From NCBI RefSeq assembly GCF_000005505.3, contig NC_016135.3:3868001-3932000 (forward strand): DNA of 64,000 bases. The letters are read 5' to 3'. Positions within the stretch are counted from its first letter, which is position 1. Every line of letters starts with the position of its first letter. The stretch comes from Brachypodium distachyon. Lineage: Eukaryota > Streptophyta > Magnoliopsida > Poales > Poaceae. Shown here in pieces: positions 23,001-34,700 of this stretch. Position numbers and translations under genes: made by a program. The notes under the pieces are model-generated. The model ran no database searches, was not told the origin of the DNA, and saw nothing but the letters and a program-made list of their open reading frames with translations.

Positions 23001-24085
23001 AATTTTTACTTCTGCTCATATTTCTTGTTTTCATCCAGTGCCGACTGTATCAAATTGGAGCTGTGAAACATCAGTCCAGGTGGCCATCGACGCACTGAAA
23101 GAGGAACCAAATTGCCACCGCTGCTGCTGTCATTTTATTTGACCATATGTTAGCTTCCTATCCATCAGCACATGACTATGCCTCCTTATCCATGATATCA
23201 TGTTCCAGGCATTTGTGCCTTAGAAGTAGTCCAGTTAGGAAAGGAACTGGAATTAATCTGCACCACGTCAGGTTAGGGAAGGTTATCTGCTCCAGTAAGT
23301 TTATGATCAATCAACTCAAGCTAAGGTTGATTTGATTGAGGTGCAGATGTTTTACTTTCAACTTTGTGCAATTGAAGTTTTTTTTGTGTCACATCTGACT
23401 CTTGAAGCGCGACAATGACGCAAGGCTGTATGGAGAGAAATACAAGGACTACAATGCTATTGTGAATCAGACCATAGGGATGCAGTAAGTGTTCCGGAAA
23501 GATTGTATGTTTTATTGTTTGATGAATGGAAAGGAAACCATCCATACCGGATTCCAAATACATAATTTTTCTGTAATAACGCAACAAAGGTCCTTTATAT
23601 GCATAGTTTCCTAGAATTTCTTTGAGCGGAGCATAGCGGTCTGTGGCAGCGATGCGGCAGTCTGCAGTTTGTAAATTTTAGGTACTCATTTTGGATGGGG
23701 AACTGGCTCGAGATTTATCTCTGGAACTGTTATTCGTTTAGTGGTTTTCTAGGAGTAAGTAACCTGTAGCAATAAAGGAGCGTTTTTTTTTCCATTGGAA
23801 GTATGTGAAATGGGTTGCTTGCTGCAGTAAGAAAAATGGTGGCCGTGTTAGGTGCTGTGAATCTTGCAAAACTGTTGCTTTGTTACTTAGATCTGAAGCT
23901 GTCTTGGACTGTCTAGATTGTTTGTTGATCAGAATTATTCGTTGAGGTTGTTTGGTCGCCAGCATCCGTAGGCAGAGAAAAGGAGTCAAGATAGAGGAGC
24001 TTATGTTCTTGCAGTTTAATAACATGTCATGTAAGGATTCTTTCTAATGGCCGTAAGCAACCACTTGGATGGCTTGGTGAAGTAA
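20032..24085. other. Unclassified insertion with gene-like pieces, no intact gene
   Basis: A GC-rich, CpG-rich block (20330-20830) ends at a good splice donor (TCCAG/GTAACC, about 20820), then long AT-rich sequence with intron-like stretches follows. An open 22-codon piece before CAG/TAAGTG at about 23408-23490 (RLYGEKYKDYNAIVNQ) looks like an exon. I recognise no protein family. It lies where UGT-C exon 1 is interrupted and is followed by a Helitron-type 3' end at 25228, so it may be a Helitron carrying gene fragments. Confidence 0.3.
21029..21141. mobile_element. Stowaway MITE
   Basis: A 113-bp element with inverted ends CTCCCTCCGTTCCATAATTC / GAATTATCGGATGGAGGGAG. The right flank is TA; the left flank is TC, so one target copy is mutated. 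Confidence 0.88.
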
Positions 24086-24334
24086 TCTTCTATATCTAAG
24101 TAAGATATAGAAGCAACTTGATTTCTCTAAACATGCAAGCATGCCACATCATTACATTATTAATTTGTTCACACCTATTTAGTGAAAAACTCATACTTTT
24201 GCACATGCATGCATATTACTACCATCAAGCTATCCCCATTGAATGAACATTGTAGAATTTTATTATATGTTTTCAATTTTGAATGTTCTATGTTAACTAA
24301 AAATTTCTGCAACAACGTGCGGGGCATCATCTAA
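24086..24334 (+). mobile_element. Small non-autonomous Helitron, 249 bp
   Basis: Begins with TC after an A and ends CTAA before a T, so it sits exactly in an AT dinucleotide, the Helitron rule. Eleven bases from the end is a small hairpin (CTGCA, loop ACAACG, TGCGG). The 5' end carries an 11-bp palindrome (CTTCTATATCT, loop AAGTA, complement). Non-coding. Confidence 0.78.
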
Positions 24335-25228
24335 TTAAGACAAGTGTATGCGTGCACACAGGGGCACTGATAAATCAGTTTCAGGCCTTGTGTATAATAA
24401 CAGGTTGTCAAATTAGAAAATCATTAGTTCTATTAAAGAGTAAAATCCGGGAGTATATATGTCCAGTCCACAAGCTTATATTTGGTCACCAAATCCTTGA
24501 TTGCTCAGAATTTAGGTGGTGTTGCTTTATATGTGTATGCTCTGGAGGCTGGAAAGTTGAGAGTATATTGCTCCCCTACTTCGTCTATGATGGAGTCGTT
24601 ACAAGGGTTTCAAGAAATTGACTTTACTAGCGCTGACAAGTTAATTAGTATATTGTGGTAGTTAGATCTTACGAGTTATATAAGTTGAATCTTGTTGGCA
24701 GTAATTTTGAAAGCAATTTATTTGAAGTTATAAGCAAAGTCTGTGGGCAATGTTTCCGACTATTTGTGCGGAACACAAGAAAAATAATTTGAATTTGTTG
24801 AATTCATAGGTTATTAAGGCAATGAATGAATTCAGTCGCTTTTTTCATCCCCCCTTGGCTTCACAACCTCAAAGATAGATCATTTCCGACAACACACCTA
24901 CAATACCATGTTAGTTATCTCCATGGTTGTCAAGCCATAGGTAGAAGATTAATTAGGTCAAGTGTTCGACCTGACGATGACGTTTTGCTACCATGTCTCC
25001 ATGCCCATGTTTTTTCGTTAAATTTTTCATGTCCATTGTATTATTTGTTGTCTGCCTAGACTGTTACAACGAATGACGATAGGACTTGGAATATTTTTGC
25101 ATATAACAAGAGTAATGCCTAATTATTATGATAAATAGTAGGAACTATACGTCAATTCTTTCGTTTGTCATTCTTATTAAGTGGTAGATTGTTTATATTT
25201 CGGTTGCAACGCACGGGCAGTTAACTAG
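24335..25228 (+). mobile_element. Sequence ending in a second Helitron-like 3' terminus
   Basis: The end GTTGCAACGCACGGGCAG...CTAG/T (25203-25228) matches the typical grass Helitron 3' terminus. The 5' end is not identified; it may lie near 20.03 kb, where UGT-C homology stops. No ORF of note. Confidence 0.5.
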
Positions 25229-26390
25229 TAATCACCAAATTACTGAGTCACGTGCAATTTCTCAGTCTAGCAGTTGAAGATTCATCTCTTTTTTTCCCCG
25301 ACAATTGCAGTGTTATTTAGAGTCTTAGAGGAAATAGTTAATTGGTGATTGTCTGGTCTGGTTTGCCGGCTTGTAGATTTACTCCAACATTCTGGACATA
25401 AGGACATCTGCAAAGCCTGACTCTTAATCGACTCTTTTTTTCGAGGCAATCACCGGGAGGGGAAAGATTCTCCACCTGAATATATTACTTCAAAGAACTA
25501 GAGTATTACAATAGGGGGGGAGATAGATACGTCACAAGCCGACGGCTACCTTAATTTTTTGCTAGCATTTCAATCTAAAAGTTCATAGAAAGTCCAAATG
25601 ATCTCCAAAGAAGAGATCAATCATTGCAAACACCGAGACCTCCGGCTAAGAGAGCCGCAAGCTATCATCAGACAGGGAGCCGCACCATCATCATTCATGA
25701 GGCCTGAAGAACTCTCCACCGGAAGGACGATAGAATACCGGGAAAATAGGGAAGAGACACAAAGACAAAAGAAGACTCCGGCTCATCAATCACGCACTGT
25801 AGAAGTACACAAATTCTCCACTAGAAGTGTGGAAGAACCCTGATGGAATGAGGAGAAAGAGCGATGAAGAAGTGACATGATAATAGAGAGTGCCACTAGT
25901 GAAATTATCTCCAACAAAGGGGTGAAAGAGCGCCAAAGGAGTGTAAAAGAAGGATACCAAGAAGCTACAAGTTGACGATAATAGAGGCAACCTAGCAAGG
26001 GCAAAGGTGGAAGGGTTGGAGGAGCAAGCAGGCTGAAGACAACGCCGGAGGCTGAGGTACGGGACTGAGGCGCCCCGCCGCCGTCGTCCGCCACGCGGGG
26101 CAAGCCCGGTGGCCTCCTCCGGCGACGGCGAGGGGATGGGGAACGCCAGGAGTGTGTTTTTGAGGAAATAGTTGATTGGTGATTGTGCTTGCTGGTTTGT
26201 AGATTTACTCCAACGTTTTGGACATAAGGACATCCGCAAAGGCTGAGTTTAAATAAAATCTTATTTGAAATTTGCTGATGTGGAGAAAAAAGAAAAGTGA
26301 GAGAGAAGAGAACTCAAGAGCTAGACTTTTAAAGAAAGAATCGATGAAGAGTCATCTAAGAGCCGACCTATTTACCATTGTACATCAAGT
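25229..26390. other. Insertion flanked by ~100-bp direct repeats, no gene
   Basis: 25325-25430 and 26157-26255 are direct repeats (GAGGAAATAGTT.ATTGGTGATTG and the following ~80 bp, clearly diverged). Between them a T-run (25434-25441) starts a sequence that looks like a minus-strand retroposed copy. Its open stretches (25786-26239, minus) show no recognised domain. Confidence 0.4.
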
Positions 26391-26850
26391 GCATCATTCA
26401 GTTTGGTTGGAGTTTCTTGGGTGTGCTCTGTTCCTCAGGGATGGATAAATAGGCGTCGAAGCAGAGTAGCACCCAAGGTTCTCTGCTTCGTGAGGCTAGT
26501 CAACCTATCAAACTTGTGATAGAGTACTGTTGTCCGGCGGCGAAACTGGATTTTCGTCCTGATAGGGTCGTGAATTCGCTCCGTACGTCTTTTTGTTGGC
26601 GAGGGAAGCAACAACGAAAGTGATACGTCAGGATTGAGAATCTGGAAACAGAGCAATCTTATGATCATGTCATGTTATAGCAGGGGAGAGACATGGCTTT
26701 CTAGTTGCACGACAGTTGGCCTAAAATTGCACAGCAAGTGCAAATTCTAGGAAAAAGTTACTCCTGCCGTATTCAGTGTAGTCATTTCTTTTATCAGTGT
26801 TCATTCTCTGCAAACTGTACATACGGAGGTTACTTAATCGAGGCATGGCA
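26391..26850 (-). promoter_or_regulatory. Orphan 5' flank of UGT-C
   Basis: Matches the region just upstream of UGT-A (55083-55727) from next to the start codon outward. Matching stretches include GGATGGATAA.TAGGCGTCGAAG and the later TGTTCA.TCTCTG...CAAACTGTACAT block. Contains a TATA-like GATAAATAG at 26444-26452 (minus: CTATTTATC). The gene it served has been replaced by inserted sequence, so it now faces transposon DNA. Confidence 0.82.
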
Positions 26851-27590
26851 GATTGGCAGGGGACAACTCTAGAAACAAGCACCCTTGCCCAGCCGGAGGC
26901 CCGAAGGATTGCAATTTGACAACAAGCAGTCCGCATAATGCATTCAGTGAAGGCCAAAGCAACAAACCTGCATATGCCATAAGAAAGGTTAAAAAGGAAT
27001 CTCATGACAGCGCATGGGCGTAGACGCATATGCTCTCGGCGATGGTCATTGTTAGGTCAAGAAATATGGATGAGGATAGACAACATGCTGTTAGATCAAG
27101 AAAGGACAAACAAATAATCATCAGTTAAATTCTATCTAACAGTCCACACCATGCATGCATTATTATTTTTGTAGCTGTCCCACGTTCACGTCCATACCGG
27201 CAAGCACATAGCACGGCCCCCATTTTCAAGTGCAGAAAGTTTGGAATCCAGAGTGGCACGTCGAGTGCATGAACTAATCAAACATGATGGTTCTTCACTC
27301 GGACCAGGTTTAGTTGGTCTCTAGTACATAACAAGGCTAGGCTTCATGACGCTCCAGCTTTAGTTAGTCTATACTCTATACACTTCATCTTCCTCCTTCT
27401 CTTTTCCTTCTCTGCTCTGCCAGTGCGTCCACTAATTTGTATTCTCCTTTGGTATTACTCCTGATACTAGCTTGTATTTCTGTGCGTTTCCTCTATGATC
27501 TGCTTCTAGCTCCCCATTTTCATGCTCTCCGGTTCTCCAATTCTCTTAACAGTTGTCCACTTGCAAAGTACACCTTGTGGGGAGTTTGGG
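26851..27590. other. Intergenic; presumed promoter of the DUF247 gene
   Basis: No coding sequence. A CTATACTCTATACAC stretch at about 27367-27382 could act as a TATA region for the gene starting at 27591. A pyrimidine-rich leader follows (27385-27425). Confidence 0.4.
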
Positions 27591-29121
27591 ATGGCCGATT
27601 GGAGCATGGGACCTGCTGTATGGGTACCCAGTGATTACCAGCTATCCATGGAACCTGCAATATGGATTCCTGGCGTCCCTATCGAGTATGCTGTGTCGAC
27701 TGAGATGCTTGGTAGCTCCTACCAATACCAAGCGTCTATCCCTAGTTCAAGTGAAGATCAGCAACGGCTGGTTGAGTACGCAGCTGCAGCAGCCACACAG
27801 CAACAACAACCACGTGAGGGTGAGCTGGTTGATTTCCATGGGATGGAAATGTACATCCATAGTCCAATTCGTGTGTTCGAGAAAGCAGCATATGAGTTTT
27901 AAGGTCAACATCGGCAAGATGGGGACCAAGATGCATAGATACCCTACATACTTTCCAAACCTCCCGACACGATACAGAGTCCCGTGGACCGTGTCCATTG
28001 GCCCTTACCACCGCAAACATCCACGTCAACTCCGTCAGGCGGAGGATGTAAAGCATGTGGCCGCATACCACTGCATCAAGCAGTCTGGCCACTCGGTCCA
28101 GGAGATATATGGTGCAGTCGTCTCGGTGGCAGACCATGCACGCAGCCTCTACGACAAGGATGTGATGGCAGGTATCAGCGATGATGTCTTCCTTCCTATG
28201 ATGTTCTATGATGCTTGCTTCCTGGTGCAGTACATGCTTACTTGCACTTCCGATGGCCTGGAGGAGATGGATGAGTCATTGCGTAGTTTCTTTGACTCCC
28301 ACGATGAAGCCATCTTTAACGACATCATGCTTCTTGAGAACCAGCTCCCTTGGGTGGTGATGGAGACCCTGTTGAGGTTCAGACCTGTGCCCTTGGAGGA
28401 CTTTGTTGCTGCATTGAAAGGCTTCCTGCAGGACCGCAAGGATCTCAACATTCAGACTGTTATCCTGGATGATTTTTTCAAGCCACCGCATCTGCTGGGC
28501 CTCCTCCGATTCTACGTTGCAGGAACAAGCAACGCCAAGCAGCCGCAGCTACCCCCAACCGAGTTCATATCATTTTCTGTTAGTGCCGTGGAACTTGCAG
28601 AAATTGGCATCACCCTCGCAGTAAGCGGAGCAACAGAGCTTGCACAAATTGGCATCAAGAAAGGACCCCTCTTCGGAGAGCTGTCCCTGCCTCAACTGTC
28701 CCTGGACGACACAAATGCGAGTATCCTTGCCAACATGGCTGCATTCGAGCTATGCACCACCGCAGATTTCCAAGCTGTCCAAGACGAGAATTCTGCTGTC
28801 TGCTCATACCTCCAACATCTGGCCATGATCCTGGACCGGGTGGAGGACGTGCACGAGCTGCGAAGCAAGCATGTCCTTCAAGGAGGAGGAGGGCTCAGCA
28901 ACTTGGGTGTGCTCCAATTCTTCACAAGTCTTCAGGACCTGCGCCTTGGATCCTGCTACATCCGCACGATGAAACAGATTGAGGATTACAGGCATAAAAG
29001 GCAAAGGTGGATCAAAGTGGTCAAGTTTTATAAGGAGAACAAGAAAACAATCGCCACTGTACTATCCGGCAGTGCTGCACTTGCCAGTATCTTAGGGACG
29101 ATCTTGTCTCTGAAAAAATAG
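27591..29121 (+). pseudogene. DUF247 protein gene with one frameshift
   Basis: The DUF247 domain (Pfam PF03140 family, plant-specific) is clear from KVNIGKMGTKMHRYP, through YRVPWTVSIGPYHR, FYDACFLVQYML, IMLLENQLPW and FELCTTADFQAV, to a C-terminal hydrophobic segment (VLSGSAALASILGTIL) before the basic tail. The natural ATG is at 27591 and gives about 103 residues (a Trp/Met/Pro-rich start, then a Gln run) that join the domain only after a frame change. A TTTT at 27897-27900 makes GAG TTT TAA; with one T fewer the frame would run 509 codons to the stop. It has a single coding exon. Molecular function of DUF247 is unknown; two family members map to the grass S and Z self-incompatibility loci. 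A sequencing or assembly error cannot be excluded. Confidence 0.88.
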
Positions 29122-29185
29122 CAGTTGTAATGCAGTTTGATGTATCTTTGTTATTTAATTTTCATTGTATCTAAATTCCATTTGT

Positions 29186-29191
29186 AATAAA
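29186..29191 (+). terminator. Poly(A) signal of the DUF247 gene
   Basis: AATAAA 65 bases after the stop codon, in an AT-rich 3' flank. Confidence 0.55.
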
Positions 29192-30911
29192 ATGTGGATC
29201 CCATTTGCAGTTTTTGCATTCCACTAGACTATACTAGTTTAAATTTGTGCTACCGCTTTGCTATTGCATTCTACCAAATACGAATGCATTCTTTTTCTTC
29301 AAGACCTGACCTACCCATGCACTATCTAACAACATCAATTTGGTGCGAATAGTAACGAGTAGATAGTGTATATATAATCTGCAAATTGTAACGAGTTAGT
29401 GGGTTGGTCAAACCAAATCAATATCATTCGTTAAAAGCTCAGACCACCAAAAACTTCAGCTACTAGTGCAGCCAACGTTGTACTATCTCAGAAAAGTACC
29501 CAAAACATAGCATTACAAGCTGCAGCTGAACTTTCACAACATCATGCGCTCGGATCTTTGCAACGGGGCTAAGAAAAAGCGTGCTTAATCAAATTCCATC
29601 CCAGATCCGTATCCCTCGCGTCCGATTGGGTACTGGGAGACGTACCGAGTTGCCGAGTCGCGGAACCAGGGAGGGCAGGGTCGATGGGACGGGTGGACGG
29701 CCGGACCCGGACGGGGCGTCCGCGACAGCCGGACGGTGAGCCGGGCGACGACGTGGCCGTGACCTATTGCCGCTGGCGAGGGGAGCCAGCGGCCGCGTCT
29801 GGCTATGCGAGGCGCGGAGCGGTGGCGGCTCCCGGAGGCGGACTGCGGTGGCCGCCAGTCTCGGGCGCAGTCGGGGGAGTTCCCCGATTCGATCAATCCC
29901 CTGTCCGCCAGTCTCTGTGTGTGTGTTTTCTCTCGTCGTTTTTCGTTGGCCTCGTGGCATGGGCCAGGAGGTGTGCACTGGGCTGAGGCCGTGGCCTGGG
30001 TTGCCTCATTGCCTGGCCCCCGGCTCTGTTTTGAGTTATAGCAACTCCAGCAGACACCAACAAACATTCCAGCCGGCCCAGCTCTTTGCGCATCGACAGA
30101 GAGTTCATGGAACCCTAGCCGTCACAAGGAGAAAAAACCGTCGGTGTCGTCTTCGTTGGTTCCCCTCGTCTCCGATAGCCTTTTGGCCATGAGGAGGTGA
30201 GGGAACCACAGATCAACATCTGGCCATCGTCTTAGTACCTTTTTTATAAGGTTTTGTGTAACCTTGGCGACGGCGTCCTAACGGTGGAGGCGACGACGCT
30301 CAGATTTTTGGTTTCCCGGCTCCATCCCCGTTCTGGTATGGCTATCATGGTCTACTCCATGGAGTTTGTTGATCTCACGGCTTATAATTTCGTGATTTTG
30401 GTCTTCTTCCTCGTCAGTCCGGCGATGATACAATGGTTTGACGACCTGTCTTGCAAGGGGTGTGTACCCGGCCACCGCATGTTCAACGATCTTAATTTCT
30501 CACCCGCTGGGGTGGACGGCTCATGCGGCTCAGTAAAACCTACAAGGTTAGTTCAGCTTATGCAGGCTTGGTCTTCTACTGTTTCGTCACCAGAGATTTG
30601 GAGAAACATCAAGATGCAAAAGACGCAGCTAGAGAAGTTGGCTTCAAAGATTTTTGATGTAACTTTCGGTTTATCCGAAATCTTTGTTGTCGTTTTAGTC
30701 TTTTTCCATCAGATGTACTTTATTCGTTGAATAAATAAAGCCAGATCGTTGTTCTCAATTTCTTTTTGCAGAAATGGCTAACTGTTCGTGAGGTGAGGAA
30801 CGCAAGACAGCGGTCGAGCAAGAGCGAGTCAGTGTCGACGTGCGGCCGTGTGCAAGGCGGCAATTGAGGAGGAAAAGGCAGCCGCTAGTGCTTGTGGAGT
30901 AGAACAAGCTG
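29192..30911. other. No intact gene; possible LINE or retroposed sequence
   Basis: 29580-30050 is GC-rich with several overlapping open frames on both strands, none recognisable. 30090-30760 looks transcript-like: GGAACCCTAGCC at the start, and GAATAAATAAAG at about 30728 like a polyadenylation region of a LINE or host mRNA. Assignment unresolved. Confidence 0.3.
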
Positions 30912-31121
30912 ATGGTCATGGATCCGAGTGGCCTTGATCCACTTGCAAATGAGTGGTGGGAGTTGAGAAGAGAGGAGATCCTGCAGCGTCGACGCGAAGC
31001 TATTGCAGAGAAGAAGCAGTCGCAGAGGCAGCGGCAGCCGTATCCGCAGCTGCAGCGGGAGACGGACATGGCGGCGATGGTGCCACCGATGGAGCCGCTG
31101 CAACAAATGGAGACGCCGTGA
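30912..31121 (+). CDS. Short hypothetical ORF
   Basis: 70 codons, rich in Glu/Arg/Gln (WWELRREEILQRRREAIAEK), predicted helical. An overlapping frame is Ala-rich. Codon pattern is GCN/CAG-repetitive, so the ORF could be chance. No domain recognised. Confidence 0.2.
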   Translation: MVMDPSGLDPLANEWWELRREEILQRRREAIAEKKQSQRQRQPYPQLQRETDMAAMVPPMEPLQQMETP

Positions 31122-31771
31122 CGCACGGTGATGGCCAAGCAGACGAATTTCATGTTTGATTGATTCATCCTTTCTGTTTTGTTGGCAATTTGGAGGACTG
31201 TTGAACTGTCGCTTTGTTTCTGTCGAACTGTCGATTTGTATCTATTGAACTGTTGTTTTTCATGTCGGTACCTATTTATGGTTTTGTACGGACTTGGGCA
31301 GAACAGATACAATACCGCATACCACGTTTTTAGGTCAGTTTCTGTTCTGGCCGCCGAAAAACACAGATTTGATAGACTGAATATGCTTTTTTATGGGTCA
31401 GAATTTTTGGTAACAGCTAGAATTGCTTTTAATCGCGGGAACATGTCTTTACGTCGGACTCTCAGTTGCCAGAGCTCGTTTGGTTGGAGTAATTAAATTA
31501 TTAAAGATAAGAGAATGGAATAAAACATAAAGCTATTGTTTGGCTGGGGTAATGGGAGTTTAGAGGGGAAGGAAAAAGTGTAGGCTCTGGAATTCCCGCA
31601 CTTCTATTCAGCGGGGACTTGGGAATTCATAGGAGGGAAAGAGAATTGAGATGAAACTCACTTCCCCTTTCCCACACTTGCTAAACACGTCGATCTGGTC
31701 AATTTGGTGGGTGAGAAGTTGAGCAATCCATGAAAATGAATTCCACATAACGGTCGCTCGGGCATGTTAGG
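31122..31771. other. No gene recognised
   Basis: AT-rich. Two similar stretches, GTTTGGTTGGAGTAAT (31479) and GTTTGGCTGGGGTAAT (31536), lie about 57 bp apart and could be the remains of a short repeat. Confidence 0.35.
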
Positions 31772-34700
31772 TGTCGGAGCATTGGTCTCCGGCACCGGGG
31801 ATGCCGAGCACCCCTTTTTGGTTCGGTGGAGGGCGAGGCGATTGCTCCGACGATCGTCGACGTGACGAAATACACGAAGTGTCGACGCGTGAGTTTACTC
31901 AGGTTCGGGCCACCCGGAGGTGTAACACCCTACGTCCTGCTCTGTGTTGTATTCACGAGAATGTGTATGTTTACAGGTTGCCCCGGGGAGTTCCGGGGGA
32001 GCTACTTGTTCTCCTAAGAGAATTTGCTGCCAACATGACCAGTACTCCTTGCTACTACTAACTGTGGGTTGGACTGGAACCCTTTGACCGGTGGCATTGG
32101 TCCTCTTCTTATAAACAAGGTGATACCACAGGTGCCGATGTATGCAGTGTGACACGTTTTCCACACGCGTGTCATCGCCACAGGAATTACATTACTGTTG
32201 ATCCACGCTAGGTGCCATGCAGTGCCCGGACGACTGTACACGGTAGATAAAAATGGATTATAGGGTAGACGCTCTAGCCTTGCTGAGCAAGACTAGCCCT
32301 GCCGATGTGACTCCTGTCGGTGCATTAAATGCACTGTGTCCGCTGTCTCGTCCTGTCTTCACTGTTCTGCGGGCCACAGCTGCATGCCCGAGCGTGGGTT
32401 ACTGGGGAGCCCCTTCCCGGCTAGCGCACCCGGCCGGTTGCCGGGGCAGCGTTCCTTCCACTTCCCGGGACCAGATGTGAGACCCCGGGACTGAATTTAT
32501 GCAATTTAGCTCCAAATGCTAACTCGCGCATAAATCAAATCCCAGTGCCTCCCTACGACGAACACTTCACAACATACACGCAAGGTGTTCACCGCAGGTT
32601 AGAACAACAATGATATCATTACATCACTCTAAGACACAAGGATGAAGTCAAGCTCATACATGGAGCAAAATACCAAGTTATTACAACTCACGGACACATG
32701 TCCACAATCATCATTACACCAGCGGAAGCAAATTATGCCCGAGTACGGACAAGTTACAAATATTGCCTGAGAGGCTGAAACTGAAAAGGAGAGCCGCCAC
32801 AAGTTCTCAGAACCCTGCTCTGGAATCTTCTGGCTAAACGTCGAAGCTGTAGCCGTCGAACTCCACGAAGTAACCACTCACCTGTTCCTCCGGAAACTCT
32901 GGGGAAAACAACGTTACAAAGCAACTGAGTACAAAGTACTCGCAAGACTTACGGGAGATCTGAACTAGATATGCAACAAGTCTCAAAGATGGTTTAAAGG
33001 TGGGTTATGCAGCAGCGATATGTATCTGGAGAGACATACTAATGACAACGTCTAATGAGAGGATGAGAAGCGTCTACCAAGTGAGGTGATTAACCTATTT
33101 ACTAAACACCAAACAACACAATCCTCATATCACCCCCTCAACACCTTGTGAGGAAGCAATCCAAAGGAAAACTCACACTTAAGCAGTTTTAAGCATATCC
33201 ATGATTCAGGCTAGTTACTACTCAAGTTTTAAGAGATGAAGTTAATTAAAAGGTATGAGTTCTCTATGATCAAGTAATGACCAACCAAGTCATCCATAAC
33301 CGCGGACACGGCTTTCCGAAAGATTTATCCCTGCAGGGTGTGCCAATTTACCCGTACACGTTCATCCAACCCTTGATGCCACTAGCATGGAACACACGCA
33401 AAAACATGTGCCGGCAGGATTGAGCGACACGACGTTTCCAAGCCCCACAACTAATCCAGGGGACCACCCAACTGAGTCTAATCCGAAACGAGAGCCCGGC
33501 CGAAGCGTCTTACGGACTCAAGAGTTGCATGGACAGCTGGTAGTGGTTCAGTGTCCGCAGAATTACCACTCCAGACTAGTGCCGCAGTCCTATATGTATG
33601 CAAAGTAACAATAAGTCTCCAAACACAACACCAGTGTATATGCGATATGCCAAAAGGAATACCCGAACTATGTGGCCCCTGGAAGAGCTATGAAACGAGT
33701 ACTAAGCCGAGGGGGAACCCATATATTCTCCCATGAGCGGTTAGCGTGAAGTTTCTTGGGTCGGCGAAAACGAGAACTCAGTCCTTAGGTCGGCGCCAAT
33801 GGAACAAAACACCAATGCGTTAGAGCACGGCCTCCCATCGTTGCCTTGTGCAGGTAATAACAGGTCACAGTTCAATAATTGCAATTAAATACAGAAAAGT
33901 AGCATGTGGATGTAGCAATTGTATAACCCCAAGTAAGGACACTAGACGAGCAATCTAAGCAAGACTAAAAATGACCAACTAGGGCAAAACAACATGTGAC
34001 ATGGTAATAGGATAAGGAACAAGACAACAGGCATTTTTAGTAGAGCTGACTAAAGCTATGCAATCCTAGAGGCATCGTGACAAGAACTAAGAACGTAACT
34101 TAATGCAAGAATGAGGGAGAGGCATTGGTATAAACAACATGTTCAAGAAATGGCTGCTTGCCTGGATTCTCGGTCGCTGGGCATCGAGAGAGGGGATCCA
34201 AAGAAGTGTAGGAGCCCAGATCGTCGACGGAGTAAGACGGAGTCGCTATCGTAAAGATCCAAATCATACAATATGCGAGTAAGTAACACTTCATAGGTGC
34301 AATGCACAATACAACATGAGACGGCATGTGACAACATGATGCGACCATATGCAAGTGAAAAGGTTCTATTTAGCAACAAAGTTAACCATTAGGTGATTAG
34401 ATCATGGTAAACAGCAGCTTTAAAATACACAAATGGCCTAACCAAGTCTGCTACTGTGTTCTACTAGTTACAGGGATCAACTTTGATGTTTACATTATCC
34501 ACAGAAGAGTTACCAATTTTAAACTAGAGACTAAACAAGTTCATACGTTTGAATTTCAAATCTGGATCAGATTTGAAATTTGAAACCTCAAAATGTAATT
34601 CTAATTGCACAGTTAAATTCCTTGCATTTTTCTGATTCCAAAACATATATGGATTGCCCAAATTGGATATAGCATGCATCTTTTAGGATTTAAACAAGAT

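Noticed and set aside
29585..30067. Minus-strand ORF of 160 codons and plus-strand ORFs in the same GC-rich stretch
   Set aside because: No recognisable motif, and all frames are open because of composition.
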